This document shows, piece by piece, positions 16,675 through 24,096 of a stretch of 64,000 bases of DNA; position 1 is the stretch's first letter, and each line of letters opens with the position of its first letter. The notes under the pieces were generated by a model. That model was not told the origin of the DNA. It saw only the letters and a program-made list of their open reading frames with translations, and searched no databases. This DNA comes from Clostridium sp. SY8519 (GTDB taxonomy: Bacteria; Bacillota; Clostridia; Lachnospirales; Lachnospiraceae), in assembly GCF_000270305.1 (NCBI RefSeq), contig NC_015737.1, positions 1,364,501 to 1,428,500 of the forward strand, in the 5' to 3' direction. Made by a program: the position numbers and the translations under genes.

Positions 16675-17124
16675 ATGTTATTCACACCTAGTATTTTTAG
16701 AAACACTTTTGCTGACAATGTATTTGATGACTTCTTTAATGACCAGTTCTGGACACCGGCTTCCGGAACCCCATACAATACGATGAATACAGATATCAAA
16801 GAGACCGACGGTGGCTATCAGATTGAGATGGAACTTCCGGGCTTCGCGAAAGAAGATGTCAGCGCTCAGCTGAAGGACGGATATCTGACCGTTACAGCCA
16901 CTCATTCTGAGAATAAGGATGAGAAAGATGACAAAAATGAGAAATATATCCGCAGAGAGCGTTATTCCGGCCATTATCAGAGAAGCTTCTATGTAGGCGA
17001 TGAGATTACGGATGCGGATGTTAAGGCATCCTTCAAAGATGGTATCCTGACCGTTGCCATCCCGAAAAAAGAGCCGAAGAAACCGGAAGTAGAAGACGCG
17101 AAATACATTTCGATTGAAGGCTGA
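16675..17124 (+). CDS. Small heat-shock protein Hsp20
   Basis: A 149-residue alpha-crystallin-domain protein. The N-terminus (MLFTPSIFRNTFADNVFDDF) is the usual Firmicutes Hsp20 start; the crystallin domain runs from about residue 40 (ETDGGYQIEMELPGFAKEDV) to 140, with the closing FKDGILTVAIPKKEP motif. It holds unfolded proteins in solution until DnaK/ClpB refold them. GAAGGA lies nine bases before ATG. Control by HrcA is indicated by the CIRCE element upstream. It stands alone, not beside groEL or dnaK, and is the first chromosomal gene after the integrase. Confidence 0.95.
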   Translation: MLFTPSIFRNTFADNVFDDFFNDQFWTPASGTPYNTMNTDIKETDGGYQIEMELPGFAKEDVSAQLKDGYLTVTATHSENKDEKDDKNEKYIRRERYSGHYQRSFYVGDEITDADVKASFKDGILTVAIPKKEPKKPEVEDAKYISIEG

Positions 17125-17629
17125 TCCAAAGCCTGTGCGTGAGGCATCGTACCCGCAGCGGCGGGACAGGAAAGCCTGACCAGATCAGAGATCTGCCCGG
17201 CGCGGCCTGCGGGCCGCGCGGCTGGGGCAGACGGAAGCCGACGAGGGTGCGAGCCCCTTTTACGATAGAATGCAGAATAATTCAATCTCCCTTTTGGAAA
17301 TTTTTACATAGACGAACCATATGACCATCCTCAGACACACAGCTGTGTGCCTGCACATACTGAGATTCAAAAAGAACCGGAACTTCATCGGTCCATCACC
17401 CGGACCGGAAGTTCCGGTTCTTTTTATCTGCACAGGCCCTGAGACGTCAGCCGCCGCAGCGCAGCCTTGGGTACGGGAGCCGAAGGCCCCGGTTCTGTGC
17501 ATTCTGACGATTTTTCTGGATATATTACAAGACACTTACATGTATTTTACCTATTTTATATTTATGTGAGACTTTGGTAAAGAAAGGTGCTATGATTAGA
17601 ACGGTGAAATATCATTAGGGAGGATACAC
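17125..17629. other. GC-rich intergenic region with strong hairpins
   Basis: No gene is seen. Just after hsp20, CGCGGCC-TGCG-GGCCGCG (about 17198-17215) forms a tight stem. A very long terminator occupies 17371-17428. A second GC-rich part at 17430-17500 has no evident role. The last 100 bases are AT-rich and probably carry the promoter of the phosphate transporter, though no clean -35/-10 pair stands out. Confidence 0.5.
17371..17428 (+). terminator. Very long bidirectional terminator
   Basis: AAAGAACCGGAACTTC (17371-17386) pairs perfectly with GAAGTTCCGGTTCTTT (17408-17423), and inside it CGGTCC pairs with GGACCG, giving about 22 paired positions. T-rich sequence follows on the plus strand and A-rich sequence precedes it, so it can end transcription either way. 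Confidence 0.85.
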
Positions 17630-19273
17630 ATGACACTGGTGGATGTTTTTTCGCTTCTTGGAGGCGTGGGACTGTTTCTGTTTGGTATGACGATTATGTC
17701 ATCCGGACTGAAAAACGCGTGTGGGGATAATCTCCAGAATATTCTGGAAAAAGCCACAAAAAATAAAATCATTGCGGTACTGGTAGGTCTGGGCATGACG
17801 ATGCTGATCCAGAGCTCCTCCGCTACGGATGTGATGGTCATCGGATTCGTGAATTCCGCGATGATGAATCTGTCCCAGGCCATCGGCGTAATCATGGGCG
17901 CGAATATCGGTACGACGATTACCGCGCAGATTACCGCGTTTAATATCGGGGCCTACGCGCCGGTGATTCTGTTTGGCGGCGCGGTTCTGTATCTGTTTAT
18001 TTCCAGAAATCTGGTCAAATATATCGGTGAGATCCTGATGGGATTCGGTATGCTGTTTTTCGGCATTTCCGTAATGAAGGAAGCGATTATTCCGCTGTCC
18101 AAGACCCAGGGATTTATTAATTTCCTGACAGGACTGAGCAATCCGTTCCTGGCGATTTTATTTGGTGTCGGCTTTACGGCCCTGCTGCAGAGTTCGTCTT
18201 CGTCTACGGTTATTTTTCAGGCTTTTGCCATCCAGGGGATGCTGGACTACCACACAGCCGTTTACCTGGTGATCGGCGCGGCCATCGGTTCCGTGACACC
18301 GAACCTGCTGGCGTCTCTGACGACCAACCGCAACGGCAAACGATGCGCCATTCTGAACCTGCTCTTTAACGTGATCCGGGCCGGTATCCTGGTGGCGCTC
18401 ATCAACTGTTTCCCGGTGCTGCTGGATTTGATCCAGGGACTGTCCCCCAACGATGTGGGACGTCAGATCGCGAATACCCACACTATTTTCGCGATTGTGG
18501 CGGTTCTGATCGAACTGCCGTTTACGGAAAAAATTATTCGCCTGTCGGAGAAAATCATCCCGATCCGGGAGGAAGAAAACGAAAAACTGGAAGACCGCAA
18601 GCTGCAGTATATGATCGGTATGGGCAAAATGCCCGTCAGCATGGCAGTGGCACAGGCCCATCGGGAAGTGGTCCGCATGGGGCGCATCGCGGCACGGAAT
18701 CTGAAGGATTCCATGGACTGCTTCTTCCATTATGATACGGAACTGGCGGAAAAAGTGCGGATCCGGGAAGAAAGCGTCAATATTCTGAACCATACCATCG
18801 CGGATGCCATGGTACAGCTGCGCACACTGGATTTAACCCAGATCAATCTGCGGCAGGTATCCAATATGACCATCGCGATTTCCGATATCGAGCGTCTGTC
18901 GGATCATGCGGAAAATATTGTGGAATATGTCGAGGAAATGAGGCGCAACAAAGCGGAGCTGTCAGATACAGCCATCGCGGAACTGCGCCATATGGCAGAA
19001 GACGCCATGCATGCTGTCAATCTGTCCCTGGATATCTTTGAAACCGAGGATTACGGCATGCTGCATCAGATTGAATCACTGGAAAACGCAGTCGATCATC
19101 AGGAAGCCGAACTGATCCACAATCATGTGGAACGGCTGATGGAAGAAAAATGCAACCCGGTGGCCGGCGTGATTTTCACCGACATGGTTACTGCACTGGA
19201 GCGGTGCGCGGATCATGCCATCAATCTGGCCTACGCCCTGAAAGAACGCCCGGCGGATTATGAACCGGCCTGA
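17630..19273 (+). CDS. Na+/phosphate cotransporter family protein with PhoU-like tail
   Basis: A 547-residue protein. The first 300 residues hold the two Na/Pi repeats with their QSSS signatures (LIQSSSATDVMVIGF and ALLQSSSSSTVIFQA) and eight or so membrane helices; residues 340-540 are two PhoU-like helical bundles (ARNLKDSMDCFFHYD; RLSDHAENIVEYVEEM). This is the NptA/YjbB layout, importing or exporting phosphate with sodium, the PhoU part probably gating it. GGGAGG lies eight bases before ATG 17630. No pho-type regulatory genes are adjacent. Confidence 0.92.
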   Translation: MTLVDVFSLLGGVGLFLFGMTIMSSGLKNACGDNLQNILEKATKNKIIAVLVGLGMTMLIQSSSATDVMVIGFVNSAMMNLSQAIGVIMGANIGTTITAQITAFNIGAYAPVILFGGAVLYLFISRNLVKYIGEILMGFGMLFFGISVMKEAIIPLSKTQGFINFLTGLSNPFLAILFGVGFTALLQSSSSSTVIFQAFAIQGMLDYHTAVYLVIGAAIGSVTPNLLASLTTNRNGKRCAILNLLFNVIRAGILVALINCFPVLLDLIQGLSPNDVGRQIANTHTIFAIVAVLIELPFTEKIIRLSEKIIPIREEENEKLEDRKLQYMIGMGKMPVSMAVAQAHREVVRMGRIAARNLKDSMDCFFHYDTELAEKVRIREESVNILNHTIADAMVQLRTLDLTQINLRQVSNMTIAISDIERLSDHAENIVEYVEEMRRNKAELSDTAIAELRHMAEDAMHAVNLSLDIFETEDYGMLHQIESLENAVDHQEAELIHNHVERLMEEKCNPVAGVIFTDMVTALERCADHAINLAYALKERPADYEPA

Positions 19274-19365
19274 TCCGGCGCCGCGGCCTTGCGGGAAATG
19301 CTGCTTTCGCCTTGCGGGAAAACTGCTTTTTGCCCTGCGGAAAATACCGTCTTTCGTTCTGGGGC

Positions 19366-20139
19366 TTATTCGCCGATGATGTCCCGCAGCATCTGAAACA
19401 TGCGCTGCACATCATCGCCTTCATTGGCTTCGTAGTGTTTTTTCATCAGAAGGAACTGATCATCATCCAGATAGATCACCAGATCATAGCTTTCAATGGT
19501 GGTGGTACTGGAAGCGTCCTGCTTTCCTTCCGCCCCATTGATGCCCACGTTGTCCGAAGAGGATACCCGGGTCTTTCCCACGTGGGTTTTGGTGGTGGTG
19601 ATCGTTTTGGTGTTGGTGTTTAAATCCGCGCCGATGATATCTTTGTATTCAATATAATAGGTGCGGTGCCCGTCCGCGAATTCCAGGATCTGATCGCCGG
19701 AATCGAAGCTGATTTCGTCAAATTCCGTTTCCGGTGTAAAGAACAGCGCCTTGCCTGTCAGACAGTTTTTGATGTCATGATACAGGTGGAAGAAGGTATC
19801 GGAATCCTTCTTGGAAAAGGTGATGCTGCCGGATTTTTTGTAGGCCGGGTGGGCGCCGGCGCGCTTGTCTTTTAAGTCTTTTTCCCAGATGCCGATTTCC
19901 CGGGTGCCCATCATGCGGTCCTCGCAGGTGTAGGTCAGCAGTGTGGAAGCGCCGTCCAATACGAATTCATCATGGCGGCGTTTGTATTCCAGGATCAGAT
20001 TTTCCTCATCGTAGGCCAGGACGGTATTTTTGCCGTCGTTGTAAATGTTTTTCGCCAGCGCCTGGATCCGCTGTGCCTCGATGACATCATCATCGGAACG
20101 TTCAATCTTTGTGTCAGAATTTCTGTTAAATAATCCCAT
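19366..20139 (-). CDS. Uncharacterised cytosolic protein, 257 residues
   Basis: The start is set at 20139 because GGAGG lies just upstream on the minus strand; the open frame continues upstream without a start signal. It begins MGLFNRNSDTKIERSDDD and has no signal peptide or membrane helix. The middle is rich in beta strands with Asp/Lys/Phe-rich segments, and the C-terminal third contains a repetitive Thr-rich piece (TNTKTITTTKTHVGKTR) before DLVIYLDDDQFLL and a helical end. The pattern suggests a PH-like or lipid/protein-binding beta fold, but I do not recognise a family. It is transcribed toward nptA and away from the zinc regulon. Confidence 0.7.
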   Translation of the reverse strand: MGLFNRNSDTKIERSDDDVIEAQRIQALAKNIYNDGKNTVLAYDEENLILEYKRRHDEFVLDGASTLLTYTCEDRMMGTREIGIWEKDLKDKRAGAHPAYKKSGSITFSKKDSDTFFHLYHDIKNCLTGKALFFTPETEFDEISFDSGDQILEFADGHRTYYIEYKDIIGADLNTNTKTITTTKTHVGKTRVSSSDNVGINGAEGKQDASSTTTIESYDLVIYLDDDQFLLMKKHYEANEGDDVQRMFQMLRDIIGE

Positions 20140-20250
20140 AAGATAAGCCTCCTTTCGCTTCGTGCTGCATTCATTATATCTCGATTGCGCCGGTGCGAAC
20201 AGAATCAGCTCTTTAATTTTTGTAAAAAAACAGTAAAAATAAAAATCCCC

Positions 20251-20308
20251 TTGACTTATACCAAACATATGATAATATATTCATATGAAATTATGCTCAT
20301 ATGAATAT
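20251..20308 (+). promoter_or_regulatory. Promoter and ArsR-type operator of the zinc export operon
   Basis: TTGACT (20251-20256), a 16-base spacer and TAATAT (20273-20278) form the promoter. A perfect inverted repeat ATATTCATATGA-N8-TCATATGAATAT (20277-20308) starts inside the -10 box and covers the start of transcription. AT-rich 12-2-12-like palindromes are the usual targets of SmtB/CzrA/CadC regulators, whose gene follows directly. Confidence 0.88.
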
Positions 20309-20323
20309 GGAAGGAGGAGCGCG

Positions 20324-20638
20324 GTGAATCGAGAAGAGATACATCGGATTCATGAGATTGACGAAGCGAAGCTCAGTGATCTGGCAGAATTGTTTAAGAT
20401 GTTCGGGGATACGACCCGGGTGAAAATTCTGTATGATCTGTTCAGCGGCGAGAAGAGCGTCAGCGAGATTACCGAGGATCTGGATATGAACCAGTCCGCG
20501 ATTTCACATCAGCTGAAGATCTTAAAGACTGCGAAGCTGATCCGTTCCCGCCGGGAAGGGAAGGCGATGATCTATTCCCTGGCGGATGATCATGTGAAGA
20601 CGATTATACTGATGGGTAAAGAACATATTGAAGAGTAA
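20324..20638 (+). CDS. ArsR/SmtB-family zinc-responsive repressor
   Basis: GTG 20324 follows GGAGGAG at good distance; the product has 104 residues. Winged-helix landmarks are FKMFGDTTRVKILYDL and MNQSAISHQLKILKTAKLIR. The last helix reads DDHVKTIILMGKEHIEE, which fits the alpha-5 zinc site DxHx10HxxE of CzrA and SmtB; no CxC motif typical of As or Cd sensors is present. The expected behaviour is release from the operator when Zn(II) or Co(II) binds. The next genes encode a metal-binding HMA protein and a P1B-type ATPase, consistent with zinc export. An earlier in-frame ATG at 20285 lies inside the operator and is unlikely. Confidence 0.9.
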   Translation: MNREEIHRIHEIDEAKLSDLAELFKMFGDTTRVKILYDLFSGEKSVSEITEDLDMNQSAISHQLKILKTAKLIRSRREGKAMIYSLADDHVKTIILMGKEHIEE

Positions 20639-20686
20639 GAAAGAGCAATAAAAAGAGCAATAAGGAGCAAGGAAGGGAGAAACATC

Positions 20687-20905
20687 ATGAGAAAGACGTA
20701 TACAATGGAAGATCTGGACTGCGCAAACTGCGCGGCAAAGATGGAGGCGGCAATTAAAAAAATCGACGGAGTCCGGGAGGCGAGCGTCAGCTTTATGACA
20801 CAGAAACTGATCATCGAAGCAGATGAAGAGCGGTTTGACGAAATCATGAAACAGGCGCAGAAGGCAGTGTCCCGGGTGGATCGGGATTGTTCCATCCTGT
20901 TGTAA
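20687..20905 (+). CDS. Stand-alone heavy-metal-associated (HMA) domain protein
   Basis: A 72-residue HMA domain: MEDLDCANCAAKMEAAIKKI contains the DCxNC metal-binding motif at the first loop, and the rest follows the ferredoxin-like fold (VSFMTQKLIIEADEERFDEI). In CadA/ZntA pumps this domain is usually fused at the N-terminus; the ATPase downstream lacks it, so the domain has been split into its own gene and probably acts as a zinc or cadmium chaperone or regulator for that pump. AAGGAAGGGAG precedes ATG. Confidence 0.9.
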   Translation: MRKTYTMEDLDCANCAAKMEAAIKKIDGVREASVSFMTQKLIIEADEERFDEIMKQAQKAVSRVDRDCSILL

Positions 20906-21084
20906 ACAGCGGGAGCGGAGCAGAAAAGATCGAAACAGACATATAGATCGGAGCAGTCAACAGGCTCTGAGCGATCAACAGGCTCGGAACAGAAAAAATC
21001 AAAGCAGATGAAAGGAAATTCGGCAGAACCGGTGGAAAGAACGGTGCCGGGGATGCGCCGCATCCGGCCGAGGGAAATGAGAGA
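20906..21084 (+). repeat. Degenerate short repeats between the HMA gene and the ATPase
   Basis: Variants of a purine-rich unit recur (GGAGCAGAAAAGATCGAA, CGGAGCAGTCAACAGGCTC, CGATCAACAGGCTCGGAACA). No gene is seen. The repeats look like replication slippage products and lengthen the spacer inside an operon. Confidence 0.55.
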
Positions 21085-23046
21085 ATGATGAAACTGACAA
21101 AAAAGCAGAAACGGGAACTGAAACGTATTCTTACCGCGGCAGGGATCTTTTTTGCCCTGCTGATACTGGCGCGTATATCGGAAGCCTCCGGCTGGGCGGA
21201 ACTGTTTTTCCGGAACCGGTGGGTGATGCTGGGGTGCTATCTGGTGCCGTTTTTGATCGTAGGCTGGCCGGTGGTCCGGGGCGCGGCCCATGGGATTGCC
21301 AACGGACAGGTCTTTGACGAGGAATTTCTTATGACCCTGGCAGCTATCGGGGCGTTTGCTACCGGAGAAAACGCGGAAGCAGCCGCGGTTATGCTGTTCT
21401 ATCAGGTGGGAGAGTTTTTCCAGAGCTATGCGGTCAATAAGTCCAGACGCTCCATTCGCGAATTGATGGATATCGCCCCGGCGGAAGCGGTCCGGGAGCG
21501 GTTTGATGGCACAACGGAAGTCATTGATCCGTCGCAGGTGGAGATCGGGGATATTCTGCTGATCCGGCCGGGAGAAAAAGTGCCGGTGGACGGCAGAGTG
21601 ACAGAAGGCAGCAGCCTGGTGGATACGGCGGCACTGACCGGCGAGCCGGTGCCCCGCAGCGTAAAACCGGGAGATACCATTATTTCCGGCTGTATTAACG
21701 GGGACGGACTGCTGCGGGTCTGTGCGGAGAAAAAATACGCGGATTCTACGGTGGCCAGGATTCTGGAACTGGTGGAAAATGCTTCCGCGCGAAAGTCCCG
21801 GACAGAGAATTTCATCACGCGGTTTGCCCGGTATTACACACCGGTGGTTGTGCTGGCGGCTGTGGTACTGGCGTTTGTACCGCCGATTTTTGCGGGAAAT
21901 CTCCTGCAGTGGATCTACCGTGCCTGCACATTTCTGGTAATTTCCTGCCCCTGCGCCCTGGTGATTTCCGTACCGATGGCATTTTTCGGCGGAATCGGCG
22001 CGGCCTCCGGTATGGGAATTCTGGTAAAAGGATCCAATTTCCTGGAGCAGATGGCCCGTCTGGATACAATCGTGACGGACAAGACCGGCACGCTGACCCG
22101 GGGCGAGTTCCGGGTGACCCGGGTGATCGCGGCGGAAGGCACCGAACAGGAAGTGCTTCGTACCGCTGCGGCCGCGGAACGCGGCTCTACGCACCCCATT
22201 GCTGCATCAATCTGCGCGGCCTGTGAAGCGGAAGAGGGAGAGGCAGCGGTATCCGCGGTGGAGAATATCAGCGGAAAGGGAATCCGGGCGGTCATTGACG
22301 GCGCGGAAATCCTGGTGGGCAGTGAAAAACTGCTGGAAGAGCGCGGCATACCGGTACCCGCAGTGGACAGCGGCGCGGCTACCGTGGCCCATGTGGCCCG
22401 AAACGGCCGCTGGATGGGTACGATCCTGATTTCTGATACGGTGAAACCGGAAGCGGCGGAAGCGATCCGTGAACTGAAGCAGGAAGGCGTCGGCAAAGTG
22501 GTGATGCTTACGGGCGACCGGAAGGAAACCGGCGAGGCAGTCGGACGGATGCTGGGCCTGGATCATGTCTATACCGAGCTGCTGCCTGGGGATAAAGTCC
22601 GCCAGGTGGAAGCGCTGCTGACACAGCAGAACGACCGGCAGACCCTGGCTTTTGTGGGCGACGGCACCAATGACGCGCCGGTGCTGTCCCGGGCGGACAT
22701 CGGCATCGCCATGGGTGTGATGGGATCAGATGCGGCTATTGAGGCGGCGGATATCGTAATTATGGATGACGATCTGCTGCGGCTGCCTGTGGTGGTGCGG
22801 ATTGCCCGCCGGACCCTGTTCATAGCCAAACAGAATATTGTATTTGCCCTGGCGGTGAAAATCCTGATTCTGATTCTGGGAGCCCTGGGCCTGGCCAATA
22901 TGTGGGCCGCTGTGTTCGCGGATGTGGGCGTGGCCATCATCTGTATTCTGAATGCCATGCGCACGCTGGCAAAGCGCCGCTACAGGAGCCGTACCGAGGA
23001 AAAGGGGCAGCCGGTGAAGGAAGCCGCTGTAAGTAAAACCGAATAG
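21085..23046 (+). CDS. P1B-2-type Zn/Cd/Pb-exporting ATPase (ZntA/CadA-like)
   Basis: A 653-residue heavy-metal P-type ATPase without the N-terminal HMA domain. Visible landmarks are the TGEP actuator loop (DTAALTGEPVPRS), the transmembrane CPC motif (SCPCALVIS, Cys287-Cys289), the phosphorylation site DKTGT (Asp332), the HP motif (STHPIAASI) and GDGTNDAPVLSRAD. The last helices read LAVKILILILGALGL and AAVFADVGVAIICILN; the Lys and Asp there mark the zinc/cadmium/lead subgroup. It exports metal using ATP and sits in the operon of the ArsR repressor and HMA protein. ATG 21085 or 21088 could start it. Confidence 0.95.
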   Translation: MMKLTKKQKRELKRILTAAGIFFALLILARISEASGWAELFFRNRWVMLGCYLVPFLIVGWPVVRGAAHGIANGQVFDEEFLMTLAAIGAFATGENAEAAAVMLFYQVGEFFQSYAVNKSRRSIRELMDIAPAEAVRERFDGTTEVIDPSQVEIGDILLIRPGEKVPVDGRVTEGSSLVDTAALTGEPVPRSVKPGDTIISGCINGDGLLRVCAEKKYADSTVARILELVENASARKSRTENFITRFARYYTPVVVLAAVVLAFVPPIFAGNLLQWIYRACTFLVISCPCALVISVPMAFFGGIGAASGMGILVKGSNFLEQMARLDTIVTDKTGTLTRGEFRVTRVIAAEGTEQEVLRTAAAAERGSTHPIAASICAACEAEEGEAAVSAVENISGKGIRAVIDGAEILVGSEKLLEERGIPVPAVDSGAATVAHVARNGRWMGTILISDTVKPEAAEAIRELKQEGVGKVVMLTGDRKETGEAVGRMLGLDHVYTELLPGDKVRQVEALLTQQNDRQTLAFVGDGTNDAPVLSRADIGIAMGVMGSDAAIEAADIVIMDDDLLRLPVVVRIARRTLFIAKQNIVFALAVKILILILGALGLANMWAAVFADVGVAIICILNAMRTLAKRRYRSRTEEKGQPVKEAAVSKTE

Positions 23047-23405
23047 AACCCGATAGAAACCGAACAGGAATCAAATAAAAACGCATCGAACCGAACAGGA
23101 ACCGAATAAAAACGCATAAAGAAACGCATAGAAAAAGCTGCCGATGGGCAGCTTTTTCTGATAGGGAGATTGAGTTATGAAAATGTTTATCTAATATTGG
23201 AGTGGTTATCTTGCTTGCAGGATTATAGTACCGAAAATATGTGAGCAAATTATGACAGAATTCTAAAAAACTCGGAAAGGAATCATGAAATAAAAATGCA
23301 TCAATTCTAAACAATGTATAAACATAAGTACAAAGCCGGAAAAAGCGGAATGCCGTGGCCGGGCCGGGGCAGAGAAGAGAAATTAATTGTACGCAATTTA
23401 TGTTA
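23047..23405. other. Intergenic region between zinc and iron loci
   Basis: It begins with more degenerate repeats (AACCGAACAGGAA, AAAAACGCAT) up to 23131, then a terminator at 23132. From 23160 to 23405 the sequence is AT-rich and holds no gene that I can support. Confidence 0.5.
23132..23157 (+). terminator. Terminator of the zinc export operon
   Basis: AAAAAGCTGCC pairs with GGCAGCTTTTT around a four-base loop, an 11-bp stem that can work in both directions. Confidence 0.88.
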
Positions 23406-23434
23406 TTGACATCTAACCATTGTTGTGCTAGTAT
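23406..23434 (+). promoter_or_regulatory. Promoter of the feo operon
   Basis: TTGACA (23406-23411), 17 bases, TAGTAT (23429-23434). The start codon of the first feoA is about 90 bases on. No clear Fur or DtxR box was recognised around it. Confidence 0.7.
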
Positions 23435-23524
23435 GACCTAAGTAACAGGAAACTTCCCAATCTTTGCATGCCATAAGGCGGAAAGACAGGATCAGATGTG
23501 AATGTACCGGAAAAGAGGGGTGTT

Positions 23525-23734
23525 ATGCCTTTAACTATGACAAACCAGGGTGAAACCTGCAGAATCGTCCGTATCGGAGGAAATGATAAAGTCAGAAGAC
23601 ATCTGGAGAATCTGGGATTTGCAGTCGGCACGGAAGTGACAGTGGTATCCAGAGTGTCAGGCAGCTTTATTGTGAATGTGAAGGGGAGCCGTGTGGCTCT
23701 CGGAAAAGAACTTGTTTCAAAAATATTTATTTAA
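23525..23734 (+). CDS. feoA: FeoA-family protein (first copy)
   Basis: A 69-residue SH3-like protein (MPLTMTNQGETCRIVRIGG, then VRRHLENLGFAVGTEVTVVS and VNVKGSRVALGKEL). FeoA proteins assist FeoB in ferrous iron uptake, probably by binding its cytosolic part. The start at 23525 follows AGAGGGGTG; the upstream in-frame GTG at 23498 has no such signal. A second, different feoA follows 50 bases later. Confidence 0.92.
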   Translation: MPLTMTNQGETCRIVRIGGNDKVRRHLENLGFAVGTEVTVVSRVSGSFIVNVKGSRVALGKELVSKIFI

Positions 23735-23783
23735 ATTCTGACAGCTGATTCCCGTGGGAACAGCTGTGAAAGGCGGAAGAGTT

Positions 23784-24005
23784 ATGAAGACATTACGTGA
23801 GGCGCAGGTAGGCGAGACGGTCACGGTAAAGAAAGTGAACGGCGCCGGACCGGTGCGCAGAAGAATTATGGATATGGGAATCACCAAAGGGATTGAGGTC
23901 TACATCCGGAAAGTGGCTCCGCTGGGGGATCCGGTAGAGGTTACGATCCGCGGGTATGAACTTTCCATCCGTAAAAATGACGCGGAGATGATTCTTGTGG
24001 GATAA
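23784..24005 (+). CDS. feoA: FeoA-family protein (second copy)
   Basis: A 73-residue FeoA with VRRRIMDMGITKGIEVYIRK and GYELSIRKNDAEMILV, closer to the usual FeoA than the first copy. ATG 23784 follows GGCGGAAGAG. Two feoA genes before feoB are frequent in Clostridia; they may have separate roles. About 90 AT-rich bases separate it from feoB. Confidence 0.93.
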   Translation: MKTLREAQVGETVTVKKVNGAGPVRRRIMDMGITKGIEVYIRKVAPLGDPVEVTIRGYELSIRKNDAEMILVG

Positions 24006-24096
24006 TTTTTTGACTAAAAGTTAGAATAAACTAATAATAATTATCTGAGAAAAATCAAAGTTAAGAAATGTTAATATAAAAAGTAAGGAGTGAAAC

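Noticed and set aside
20590..22194. A 534-codon minus-strand frame across the zinc operon
   Set aside because: Antisense to arsR, the HMA gene and the ATPase, all with clear motifs; no domain or start signal of its own.
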